From the NCBI GenBank assembly GCA_020523905.1, contig JAJAPZ010000002.1:62001-126000 (forward strand): 64,000 nt of DNA, read 5' to 3'. The notes beneath the pieces are model-generated. The model worked only from the letters and a program-made list of their open reading frames with translations, had not been told where the DNA came from and ran no database searches. The DNA comes from Candidatus Obscuribacterium magneticum. GTDB lineage: Bacteria > Elusimicrobiota > Elusimicrobia > F11. Shown here in pieces: positions 23,940-31,933 of this stretch. The position numbers and the translations under genes are program-made. How positions within the stretch are numbered: the stretch's first letter is position 1; every line of letters starts with the position of its first letter.

Positions 23940-25565
23940 TTGATTTTTCATGCGCCTTCTCTGTTATTGGTTTTGGGTTATGGTCTGTTCTGGATAGAAG
24001 CTTATTGCATTCCCAATCTTCAGGGGAGAACATCCCCTTTATCTATTGTTTTGGGGTTTCTACTACTTATCTTCTTTTGTGTCAAAGAATGGCGTTCGGG
24101 CCAACCTGCCTTCGTTGAAGTTAAATATCAGCTTCGGAATTTAAGTCCGCAGTGGAAATGGCGGCTTCTCATCGTGGCACTGATTTGCCTACCGCTCATT
24201 ATCGTTGTTTTCTACGCAAGTTTGTATCCACCGCATCTGCTTCCGGAACTGGATGTCATTAATTATCATTACACCCTACCACGGCAGCATCTGATTCAAA
24301 GATCGTTCCGCCATCTTCCCTGGTCTGTGGCTGATTTATATTATTTACCAGTTCAGTTTGCCTTGGCTCCCTACTGGTTTTCGACTCCCCTTCCCAACAA
24401 GTTCCCCCAGTTTCTATTCCTTGTGGGCCTCTGGGGATTGGTGGCTCAACTCGCATGGGCATTATCAGACCGGAAATGGTCTCTCCAAGCAGCCGCCGCG
24501 GCTTTTTTAGCTTTGTTTGCCAGCCATGGTTTTGCCATTCAGTATGGGACAGCCATGTTGGATATTGTTTTCACTTATCTTTTCATCGCCGCCATCCATA
24601 GTTTTATTCGACAAAAACCCGTCCTCGCAGGGATCGAACTCGCTTTTTTTATTTTTTCTAAATTCCCCCCTTTTTACATTTTTCTCCTTGCTCTCTTTTC
24701 ATTGACGGCCATAACGATGGCAAAAATTGGCTGGACTCTCAGCTGGAGTTTTACAATCGGGAGGATCCATTTGAAATTCGGGAGGAAATGGATCGCCTCT
24801 CTTTGTATTTCGAGCATCTTGATTGCGGGGCCATTTATCTTAAAATCGCTTAAATATGCGCAAACCCCCCATTTTCCATTTGCTGTTGGTCGATTCAAGG
24901 TTTTCAAACAGCCCGCTGACAACAATTTGCCATCGATAAAAAAGACTGCAGAAAGATTATTTCAAGCCGTGAAGACAGGCAATAATGATGATCGGGGTTT
25001 GAAGGGATTCTTGACACACTTTTTTCTTCTTTCTGTTCCCACCAAAGGCGTTAATAATTCATTCGACTATCCACTGGGGCTTCCTTATCTATATCTATTA
25101 TTTTTATTTCCGGTACTTGTTTTTACCTTTCAGTCACTATGGAAAAGGCATTTGCCGATTTTCGCTGGGCTCGCTTTTGTCCTGTGGGGCGGGTGGCGGC
25201 TTTCCAGCCATCAGGCTCGTTTCTTGTATATACCCCTTGTTCTTATCTTCTTGTCAGGCGCCCTGACTCCAACATTGATTCAGAAAAAAGGGTTATGGGT
25301 GGGATTGTTTGTTTCTTTGTTTTTCACCGGCTTTTCTCTCATCCGCATGCACCGGGCCGATTTTGGGAAAGCCCCCACGGACGTGATACGTCCGCAGGAT
25401 TTATCATTGCTTGAAATCGGGAAACGGCGCCGTCCCGACGATATTTCACTGATGCCCATTGATACACCCGAAGCGGCCTACGCCACGTTTCCGATCGATG
25501 TCACAGCGGGTTCGGGACACTTTGTCTTACCAAGAGATTCGGTAAGCCCCGATTCTCCCAAATGA
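23940..25565 (+). CDS. Polytopic GT-C-like membrane glycosyltransferase
   Basis: 541 residues starting at TTG (MIFHAPSLLLVLGYGLFW), with GGAAAGGA about 8 bases before it. About 11 membrane helices. The first loop, LPELDVINYHYTLPRQHL (about residue 105), matches the acidic D-x-x-x-Y-H loop of GT-C enzymes that use polyprenyl-phosphate sugars. The extracytoplasmic RLSSHQARFLYIPL (about 425) carries the His/Arg segment found before the last helices. It probably adds a sugar to a surface polymer on the periplasmic side. Its last 88 bases overlap the convergent FAD-enzyme gene on the other strand, an unusually long tail-to-tail overlap. Confidence 0.62.
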   Translation: MIFHAPSLLLVLGYGLFWIEAYCIPNLQGRTSPLSIVLGFLLLIFFCVKEWRSGQPAFVEVKYQLRNLSPQWKWRLLIVALICLPLIIVVFYASLYPPHLLPELDVINYHYTLPRQHLIQRSFRHLPWSVADLYYLPVQFALAPYWFSTPLPNKFPQFLFLVGLWGLVAQLAWALSDRKWSLQAAAAAFLALFASHGFAIQYGTAMLDIVFTYLFIAAIHSFIRQKPVLAGIELAFFIFSKFPPFYIFLLALFSLTAITMAKIGWTLSWSFTIGRIHLKFGRKWIASLCISSILIAGPFILKSLKYAQTPHFPFAVGRFKVFKQPADNNLPSIKKTAERLFQAVKTGNNDDRGLKGFLTHFFLLSVPTKGVNNSFDYPLGLPYLYLLFLFPVLVFTFQSLWKRHLPIFAGLAFVLWGGWRLSSHQARFLYIPLVLIFLSGALTPTLIQKKGLWVGLFVSLFFTGFSLIRMHRADFGKAPTDVIRPQDLSLLEIGKRRRPDDISLMPIDTPEAAYATFPIDVTAGSGHFVLPRDSVSPDSPK

Positions 25566-26959
25566 GACAGTTTATGGGTGATTTGATCGGCGGCTTGAAT
25601 GGCCAACCCCATAACCAAATGCGAATTGATGTACTTAAAAAGGCCCTGTCGCCCAGTGATCGCAAGATTATTAAAAGAGTTAGCCAAATCGATCGATTTT
25701 TGCAAATGCGATTCGTATCCTAATTCATAGATGGGATATCCGTGTTCCGTTTTATAAACAGTTGTGCCCAATATTTCGGATTCCCTGATACCGAATTCAA
25801 CAGCTAAATCATTCACTACGGCCCGTTTGGCTGAATCATCGTTTTTCCAAAAATCATCTTCCACGCCGCACGTCAATTCAGCGACCAGCTGTGTCGTGCC
25901 AGGCGGTTGTATTTTAAATCCGAAATAAGAAAAGTCCGATATGCGATTAAACGAGTATTCTCGATAGTAGACAAGCGAGGCGGGTAACACCCGTGAACGC
26001 CGAAGGTGTATTCCAACGCACACAAGGGGTCGAAATCGGATAGTGGGCGTGGATCGTCGCCATTCCGTTTCATTCTGTTGAGGATGAATCATTTCGACAA
26101 GAGATGTTATGGGGAGCGTACTCAGAACAGCGCTGGGGGAGATTGTATGCAAAGATTTCTCTTTTAGATATTCAATGGAGACGACGACATCCTTATCGGT
26201 GATCAACTTGGTAACGTGGGCCCCTAGATTGATTTCACCCCCTCTCATTTTGATTTCGGATGCCAACTTTTCCAAGATTGGTGAAAATCCTCTTTTGGTC
26301 GTAAAAAGGGGTCCTTCAACCCTTTCAATAAATTGCCCGGTCTTTGGGGCTTTTTCCCGAGGCCTGAAAAATACCTGCAGCCGATCCAATAGAGGAAAGG
26401 CGCCCAGTCGAGGGACTCGCTCCCGGGCAAAGTCTGGAGACAGGCGACAAGCCGGAATCCCCCAAACCCGTTGGATGTAATCTTTAAAAAAGATCCTATA
26501 TAAAACGTCTCCGAAACTTCTTCGAAGAACCGTTTCGGCGGTTGAAACCTCACCGGGATACGCCTTGCTCAAAAGAGTTTGATAAAGAAAGCTCGCGACG
26601 GCTTTGAATAACGTCAACAGCGAAAAAGAGAAGAGAACTTTGAGGAAGGGAAGGGGGTAATCGTAATAGGTGTCATGGAATTTGATCTTGATTGTTCTGT
26701 TATAGGAAATGAGTTCACTCCCCATGAGTTCTTGTATCCAGTGGCGCAAATCCGCCTGGGGGGAATGAAAGATATGGGGCCCGAATTCATAGATGTTGCC
26801 ATCAAATAGTATACCCCGGGCCAGCCCTCCGACGCAATTTTCTTTCTCGATGATTATAACGGGAATCTTTTTCTGGGTTAATTGATAAGCCGCGGTGAGG
26901 CCGGCACAACCGGCGCCTAAAATGACAACAGGTTTTTGGGGCAGGGCCTGCTCGGTCAT
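25478..26959 (-). CDS. FAD-dependent sugar mutase/amine-oxidase family enzyme (UDP-galactopyranose mutase-like)
   Basis: 493 residues. FAD-binding motif VVILGAGCAGLTAAYQL at the N-terminus with IIIEKENCVGGLARGI; EFGPHIFHSP (about residue 60) matches the substrate-site histidine region of Glf-like mutases. The C-terminal part carries the second FAD contact (ITGRQGLFKYINSHLVMGLA). Possible reaction: ring contraction of a UDP-hexopyranose to the furanose form; a protoporphyrinogen-oxidase-like desaturase is the other option, since this subgroup is longer than classic Glf (about 370-390). The start overlaps the stop of the upstream methyltransferase gene (ATGA). Confidence 0.7.
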   Translation of the reverse strand: MTEQALPQKPVVILGAGCAGLTAAYQLTQKKIPVIIIEKENCVGGLARGILFDGNIYEFGPHIFHSPQADLRHWIQELMGSELISYNRTIKIKFHDTYYDYPLPFLKVLFSFSLLTLFKAVASFLYQTLLSKAYPGEVSTAETVLRRSFGDVLYRIFFKDYIQRVWGIPACRLSPDFARERVPRLGAFPLLDRLQVFFRPREKAPKTGQFIERVEGPLFTTKRGFSPILEKLASEIKMRGGEINLGAHVTKLITDKDVVVSIEYLKEKSLHTISPSAVLSTLPITSLVEMIHPQQNETEWRRSTPTIRFRPLVCVGIHLRRSRVLPASLVYYREYSFNRISDFSYFGFKIQPPGTTQLVAELTCGVEDDFWKNDDSAKRAVVNDLAVEFGIRESEILGTTVYKTEHGYPIYELGYESHLQKSIDLANSFNNLAITGRQGLFKYINSHLVMGLAIQAADQITHKLSHLGESGLTESLGKTKCPEPAVTSIGNVA

Positions 26960-27717
26960 GCGAGGGACCTTTTGGCGACGAAAAGGAGAATGTTGCTCGG
27001 CAGCCCCAGAAAGTAGTTCCTTTTGATTTTAATGTCAAAATTTCCAGGTTGGAGTAGTTTGAGAAGTTGATGAGCCGAAAGCAGATTTAAGTTTTTTTCA
27101 GAAGAATAAAACTCGTATCCCATCCATTTTATCAATCTCCTAAAAATCCGCGGGGGAAACCAATGCACCAGCGGCAATCGAGTATGCAATTCAATGGGGT
27201 ACCACCGGTTCGGCGTGGCCACCATAGCCTTTTTACAAACCCTCAGGAATTCCCTTAAAAATAATCGTTGTTCTTCTCTTGATCCGACATGCTCAATCGT
27301 CGCGTTACAAAATCCCATATCAAATTCGTTGTCATTAAACGGAAGCTTTTGGTTAGGTGTCAGGCGCACAAACTTTAAACCCGAATAACGTGCTTCTAAA
27401 AATCGGCAATCTTCGATACCTGTGCAAACAACCTTATTTTTAAACGGATAATAATGTTCGAAATAATTCTCAAGGGGATGAGGTACATCAGTGACGCCCA
27501 AATTAAGTACGCTGTCATCCTCCGTCGGTTTTAAATGTCTTATAAATGACTCATAGATCCTTTTCCGGGGCTTATGCTGAAGATTCCATATGAATAAATT
27601 ATTGAAGAACCTTTTGTAATAACGCCGATCACCACTGGGGCCCGGTCGGATATCATCAATGAAGGGACTCGATTTTTTATCGGAATGATTTAAGGGATTC
27701 AATGATATAGTCGACAT
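26956..27717 (-). CDS. Class I SAM-dependent methyltransferase
   Basis: 253 residues. The methyltransferase core: SVLNLGVTDVPHPLENY (motif I, about residue 70, with Asn-Leu-Gly in place of the usual D-x-G-C-G), FDMGFCNATIEHVGSREEQ (motif II-III, about 130) and FLREFLRVCKKAMVATPNRWY (about 150). The HVG/EH pattern resembles UbiE- and sugar-methylating enzymes. The start lies inside the end of the aminotransferase gene by 41 bases. It likely methylates the same surface sugar that the neighbouring aminotransferase and acyltransferase modify; the acceptor is unknown. Confidence 0.75.
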   Translation of the reverse strand: MSTISLNPLNHSDKKSSPFIDDIRPGPSGDRRYYKRFFNNLFIWNLQHKPRKRIYESFIRHLKPTEDDSVLNLGVTDVPHPLENYFEHYYPFKNKVVCTGIEDCRFLEARYSGLKFVRLTPNQKLPFNDNEFDMGFCNATIEHVGSREEQRLFLREFLRVCKKAMVATPNRWYPIELHTRLPLVHWFPPRIFRRLIKWMGYEFYSSEKNLNLLSAHQLLKLLQPGNFDIKIKRNYFLGLPSNILLFVAKRSLA

Positions 27718-28778
27718 CGTTTGAGGTCAGGTTCGGGTGAAGAGGGAGGTTGAGTCCTTCTTCATTGAGTTGTTCGGAATTGGGCAAGTGAACCTGTGTT
27801 TTGTATATGGAATTCATGTGGAGAGGATGAAATCGTAGAGTGGTGTATATTTTTTTCGATAACAAGTAATGCGCAAGGGCATCCCGTTTGTTGTTGACGA
27901 CCCTTATAAAGTATGTGAAATATGAATGCTTATCATTGGAGGCCGCCTCCGTTGGTCGGATTAGCCACGAGAGTCCGGAGAGTTCCTTTTGATAGATGTC
28001 CCAGATCTTTTTTCGACACTGTTGTAGCTCGTCTAATCGTCGAAGTTGAGCCAGCCCGATGGAGGCCAGAACATCGCACGGGAGGAATTTTTGAGAAAAA
28101 TCAGAGATTTCATACTCCCACCACCGGCTTTTGTTTGCCGAGGCTTCAAAACCCGACTTGGAAATCCCACAGTAGCGCAATTTGCGAGCTTTTTGTGTCC
28201 ATTCAGGATTTTGTGTTGTAATCCCCCCCCCCTTCTCCCATCGCCAGGTTTTTAACCGAATCAAAACTGAAAATTCCGACTGTCCCAATTGAACCCAGAG
28301 CTTTTCCATTTAGCGTAGAGTCAACGGCGTGAGCAGCATCTTCAACCACAGGAAGTCCCAGGTCGAGAATTGGGCCCATTTTAACCGGCAATCCCGCGTA
28401 GTGGACAACCATGATGGCCCCCGATCTTTTGGTGAGGTGCGGCAATATGGTATCGATGGAAATGTTTTGCGTATGTAAATCAACATCACAGAAAACAGGT
28501 TTGTGGCCAGCGAGAACAATGGCGTGAGCACAAGCAATCCACGTAAAACTAGGGACGATGACTTCTGTCCCCTTTGGAAGATCCATAAGTTTCATCGCCA
28601 TGTAAAGGCTGTTTGAACCGCTGTCCAAAAGAACAAAGTCTTTTAGTTGTCTCCTCTGAGCAAACAATTGTTCAAAGGCTCTAACCTTGGGGCCGATGCC
28701 CAGCCATTTGTTTTCAATGCTGGTTTTAATTTCATCAAGTTCCGCAGGGCCCACGGCTGATCCAAAAACGGTTATCAT
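27677..28778 (-). pseudogene. DegT/DnrJ/EryC1 sugar aminotransferase, frameshifted at a run of ten G
   Basis: PLP-dependent enzyme that converts a keto sugar nucleotide to an amino sugar. The N-terminal part (28778 down to 28203) reads through GWLGIGPKVRAFEQLF, SGSNSLYMAMKLMDLP and the lysine segment FSFDSVKNLAMGEGGG, and then runs to a premature stop. The C-terminal part continues in the next frame (ITTQNPEWTQKARKLRYCGI through HSYFTYFIRV) to a stop at 27677. The switch falls exactly at ten consecutive C on the plus strand (28223-28232). Nine would restore a normal protein of about 366 residues. Either sequencing error, recent loss, or reversible slippage. The start overlaps the preceding acyltransferase stop by four bases (ATGA). 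Confidence 0.8.
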
Positions 28779-29410
28779 GGGAATGATAAGCCGACTCTAT
28801 TTGGAATCGGAGGATTTTCAATTTGGACGAGATTGCCATCGTTTTTCCTTTCCTCTTCTTCCAATTTATTCTGATAAGTTTTAATAATGTCTTTTTCCCT
28901 ATCTCGGATTGGTTTGGCCGGTATACCCTTCGCGATTTTCCATGGTTTAATTGAACCGATCACGAGGGATAAAGCTCCAACAGCTGTCCCCTCCCCAAGA
29001 ATCACTCCCGGCAGGATAACCGTACCCGCTCCGACAATAGCATTCGAACCGATGGTGACCGGGCCTTCTTTTGGACGCCGGTATTTTGAGGGGATCGTCG
29101 GATTGGTCATGCTTCTCCCTAAATAATCTTCCGATACGGTAAAAATAGCTACACGAGTCGAAAGTCCAGCATAATCATTCAAGTTAATGCCGTTTTTACC
29201 GAACAATCCCGTATAAGCCCCTATATGAATATGGTTTCCTATTTTTATAGAACCGCTAAGTATGCAAAAATCATCAATTCTTACGTGGGACCCAATCTCT
29301 ATAAGTTCAGGAGAATAAATGGATGTTTTTCTGCTTATTAGGACTGAATGCCCAATTTTTTTAAAACCTATTCTTCCAAGCTCTTCCGTTGTGTAATAAG
29401 AAGTTTTCAT
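28775..29410 (-). CDS. Hexapeptide-repeat (left-handed beta-helix) N-acyltransferase for an amino sugar
   Basis: 211 residues. Starts MKTSYYTTEELGRIGFKKIG, typical of the FdtC/VioB-like acetyltransferases in O-antigen clusters. Hexapeptide turns run over residues 30-165 (IGSHVRIDDFCILSG, IGNHIHIGAYTGLFG, PVTIGSNAIVGAGTVILPGV), followed by IAKGIPAKPIRDREKDII. It most likely uses acetyl-CoA or another acyl-CoA to acylate the amino group made by the adjacent aminotransferase; the ATGA overlap with that gene supports a shared pathway such as 4-acetamido-4,6-dideoxyhexose. The exact sugar is not determined by sequence. Confidence 0.8.
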   Translation of the reverse strand: MKTSYYTTEELGRIGFKKIGHSVLISRKTSIYSPELIEIGSHVRIDDFCILSGSIKIGNHIHIGAYTGLFGKNGINLNDYAGLSTRVAIFTVSEDYLGRSMTNPTIPSKYRRPKEGPVTIGSNAIVGAGTVILPGVILGEGTAVGALSLVIGSIKPWKIAKGIPAKPIRDREKDIIKTYQNKLEEEERKNDGNLVQIENPPIPNRVGLSFP

Positions 29411-29472
29411 ATTTTTTACAATGATAGCAGCACGGGAAAGGACGTTATTCCGTCGAGATTTCCAGAGGCGAG

Positions 29473-29478
29473 ATTATA
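29473..29478 (-). promoter_or_regulatory. Possible -10 element (TATAAT) upstream of the acyltransferase gene
   Basis: A perfect TATAAT on the minus strand about 63 bases before the ATG at 29410, preceded by TATGA. The matching -35 region at 17 bases is poor, so this is only a candidate for an internal promoter of the leftward cluster. Confidence 0.3.
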
Positions 29479-29576
29479 TCATAAGGTTTTGATTTTGAGT
29501 TTGTAGCATTAATAGCAACAATGAGGGGGCACGATGTCAATTGGACAAAAAGCTGGATGCTGGTGTACGACAGAAA

Positions 29577-31031
29577 TTAAGTTGTTTTTTCGACCTTAGA
29601 ACAAATTGTCAACAATGATAATCCGAAGGGGACGGGCATCCATTTTTCAATAGCCAGGAGCTTCACCAGGAGATCAAAAAGGCGCAATTGGCGACTGGGA
29701 AGGATTTTACGCATTAGAATTTTCCCGTTAATAAACCAGCCGATAGCCCCCAGCATATTGAGATAGCGACTTGAACGAATTTGAAAACCCGCCTTTTCCA
29801 GCCCAACTTTGATTTCGTCTTTGCTGTAGCGGCGGAAATGCCCCAGATTTTCATCAATTTTCGAGTAGAGTTGTTTGTGCGCCGGGACAAGCAGGACGAG
29901 CCGTCCCCCCAAAGGTAATAGATGCCCAATGTTTCTTAGGGCCTCTTTATCTTTCTCTATGTGCTCCAAAACGTTCATGCAGAGAACGGTATCAGGCCCA
30001 AATTCCTTTTGTGCTTGTTTAGCTCCCTGTTCATTCAATAAATCGAGCTTCCGGATTTTGACGTTTGGCAGGTGGGAAAAAAGCTTCGTCAAATCATCCA
30101 GATAAAACTCTACAACATCGGTGGCGATGACGAGATCCCGATCCAGAAGGTGCTTGGTGATGTTGCCGATGCCGGAGCCCACCTCCAAGATTCTTCTTCC
30201 CAAAAAGGGTTTGCATTGATTGAAAAGCCAGGTGTTGTATTCGCCCGCCCCCTCGAGAATGCGGAGGGTCCGTAGGCCGGCTGTTTCCTCGTAGAGGTCA
30301 TCGATCAGCCAGAATTTGAGGATGGTGTAGATGGCCGACAGACCGTCTTTCCAATTGATCTTTTTTCCTTCGGCATAGCTGCGGCCGCGGTAGGAGATGG
30401 GAACTTCGTAAATAGTGCAACGAAGTTTTGCTACTTTGGCGGTGATTTCCGGCTCAAAACCAAATCGGTTGGACCGAAGCGGGATGCTTTTGATGATCTC
30501 CGTTTTGAACACTTTGTAGCACGTTTCCATGTCGGATAGATTGAGGTTGGTGCATATGTTTGAAAGAAGGGTCAGGAACTTGTTTCCGAGCGTATGCCAA
30601 AAAAGATGCACCCGCCGCCGCTCGCCGCGGAATCGGGAGCCGTAGACGACATCCGCATCCCCTGAGAGGATCGGTTCCAGAAGGCGCGGATATTCGGAGG
30701 GGTCGTATTCCAAGTCAGCGTCTTGAATAATGAGAATGTCGCCCGTGGCATGCTTGATTCCTTCTCGAATGGCTGCCCCTTTGCCTTGGTTTTTTTCTCG
30801 GTAAATTATTTTTATTCCTGTGGAAGATTCGCTTTCGATTTTTTTGAGGAGGTCGCGGGTCCCGTCGGTCGAGCAATCGTCAATCATAATGATTTCTATT
30901 GGGAGTGGCACCGCCTGCACCCGGCGCAACACTTCGCGCAATGTGTGCGCCTCGTTGTAGACGGGCATGACGATGGATAAGCAGCGTAGTTTGTCTAAGT
31001 GATAATCCGTCATTGTGTGCGCTAACGTCAT
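29577..31031 (-). CDS. Fused GT2 glycosyltransferase and class I methyltransferase
   Basis: 484 residues. Residues 15-250 are a GT2 glycosyltransferase of DPM1/DolP-mannose type: LSIVMPVYNEAHTLREVL, IMIDDCSTDGT and ILIIQDADLEYDPSEYP (DxD-like), then DMETCYKVF and RFGFEPEI. Residues 275-484 are a SAM methyltransferase: FLGRRILEVGSGIGNITKHL, then TVLCMNVLEHIEKDKEAL, then HLLPLGGRLVLLVPAHKQLY. Both parts likely act on one lipid-linked sugar: transfer followed by methylation. The ATG at 31031 lies inside the palindromic repeat and overlaps the upstream stop (ATGA); an alternative ATG at 31013 gives a chain six residues shorter. This fusion is known from other polysaccharide clusters. Confidence 0.82.
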   Translation of the reverse strand: MTLAHTMTDYHLDKLRCLSIVMPVYNEAHTLREVLRRVQAVPLPIEIIMIDDCSTDGTRDLLKKIESESSTGIKIIYREKNQGKGAAIREGIKHATGDILIIQDADLEYDPSEYPRLLEPILSGDADVVYGSRFRGERRRVHLFWHTLGNKFLTLLSNICTNLNLSDMETCYKVFKTEIIKSIPLRSNRFGFEPEITAKVAKLRCTIYEVPISYRGRSYAEGKKINWKDGLSAIYTILKFWLIDDLYEETAGLRTLRILEGAGEYNTWLFNQCKPFLGRRILEVGSGIGNITKHLLDRDLVIATDVVEFYLDDLTKLFSHLPNVKIRKLDLLNEQGAKQAQKEFGPDTVLCMNVLEHIEKDKEALRNIGHLLPLGGRLVLLVPAHKQLYSKIDENLGHFRRYSKDEIKVGLEKAGFQIRSSRYLNMLGAIGWFINGKILMRKILPSRQLRLFDLLVKLLAIEKWMPVPFGLSLLTICSKVEKTT

Positions 31032-31096
31032 TCCCGCGAAAGCGGGAATCTAAAATATTGTTTTCGGCTTGGATTCCCGTTTTCGCGGGAATGACG
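31026..31096. repeat. Paired palindromic repeat, family A (site 1)
   Basis: GTCATTCCCGCGAAAGCGGG-type unit at 31026-31050 and its inverse at 31071-31096, with about 20 bases between. Long arms can form a hairpin. The ATGAC end provides both the stop codon of the upstream rfbD-type gene (TGA at 31028-31030) and the start of the next gene (ATG at 31029-31031). Confidence 0.9.
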
Positions 31097-31933
31097 AACT
31101 TGATCGAATAGAAAATGGCTTAAGCCGTCCTGCCACGAATCAAGTTTACCGATGCATTTTTCCCATTTCGCCATGGAAAGGCAAGCTCTTTTTGGTCTGG
31201 GAGCAGGCAGGTGGAGGTCATCAATTGATATAGGAACGACGTATTTTTGGCCATCAAGGCCCATCAGTTCGCAGAGTTTCATGGCGAACTCGTGGCGGGA
31301 GCAAAAACCGGTATGACAGAGGTGATAGGTCCCGTAGGGGGCCTTTGATGATAAGAGCCGATAAATCCATCCAGCCAAATCGGCGGTATAGGTTGGGGAA
31401 CAGAGGAGATCGGTGGCCGCTTTGATTTTTTGACCCGTTTGAATGGTTTCCAGCAAACGGGTGGCGTGATTGGGCCGTGAGGTCCCATAGAGCCCGCTGG
31501 TCCTTAAGATGTAATGTTTTCCCCATTCTTGAACGGCTTTCTCTCCCATCCACTTTGTTTTCCCGTAATTTCCTGTCGGCTGAGGCTCATCGTCCTCAAT
31601 GTAAAGGTCCGGTTTGTCGCCTTTAAACACGTAATCTGTAGAAATGTGAACAAAGGGGATATTCATTTCCCGACAGGCCTTGGCGATATGGGCCGGACCT
31701 TGGGCGTTGACATCCATGGCCGCTTGGGGATTTTTTTCAGCCCCATCGACATCGCTGAAGGCAGCGGCATTAATCACCCATTCGGGTTGGTCTTGTGAAA
31801 GGGTTTTCCGCACGGCGGTCTCATCGACGATATTGATTTCGATATCGTGCGGTATTGCTGTGATGTTGGCGGGAGCCTGGCGGAGGAGGTCTGTTCCTAA
31901 TAGGCCCTTGGCACCAAAAACAGTGACTTTCAT
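31028..31933 (-). CDS. rfbD: dTDP-4-dehydrorhamnose reductase
   Basis: 301 residues starting at the ATG at 31933, which overlaps the stop of the heparinase-like gene (ATGA). NADPH site MKVTVFGAKGLLGTDLL; substrate/catalytic Thr-Asp-Tyr and Lys: FVHISTDYVFKGDKPD (about residue 99) with GNYGKTKWMGE (about 126), the Tyr-x-x-x-Lys region of the family. It reduces dTDP-4-dehydro-rhamnose to dTDP-L-rhamnose in the cytoplasm. The partner genes rfbA, rfbB and rfbC are not in the window. The last 22 residues (RHSRENGNPSRKQYFRFPLS and RE) are the translated palindromic repeat, so the native C-terminus was replaced. Confidence 0.88.
   Translation of the reverse strand: MKVTVFGAKGLLGTDLLRQAPANITAIPHDIEINIVDETAVRKTLSQDQPEWVINAAAFSDVDGAEKNPQAAMDVNAQGPAHIAKACREMNIPFVHISTDYVFKGDKPDLYIEDDEPQPTGNYGKTKWMGEKAVQEWGKHYILRTSGLYGTSRPNHATRLLETIQTGQKIKAATDLLCSPTYTADLAGWIYRLLSSKAPYGTYHLCHTGFCSRHEFAMKLCELMGLDGQKYVVPISIDDLHLPAPRPKRACLSMAKWEKCIGKLDSWQDGLSHFLFDQVRHSRENGNPSRKQYFRFPLSRE

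Noticed and set aside
29535-29540. Perfect TTGACA -35 box on the minus strand before the acyltransferase gene
   Set aside because: It is 56 bases from the TATAAT at 29473-29478, and no good -10 lies at 16-18 bases from it.
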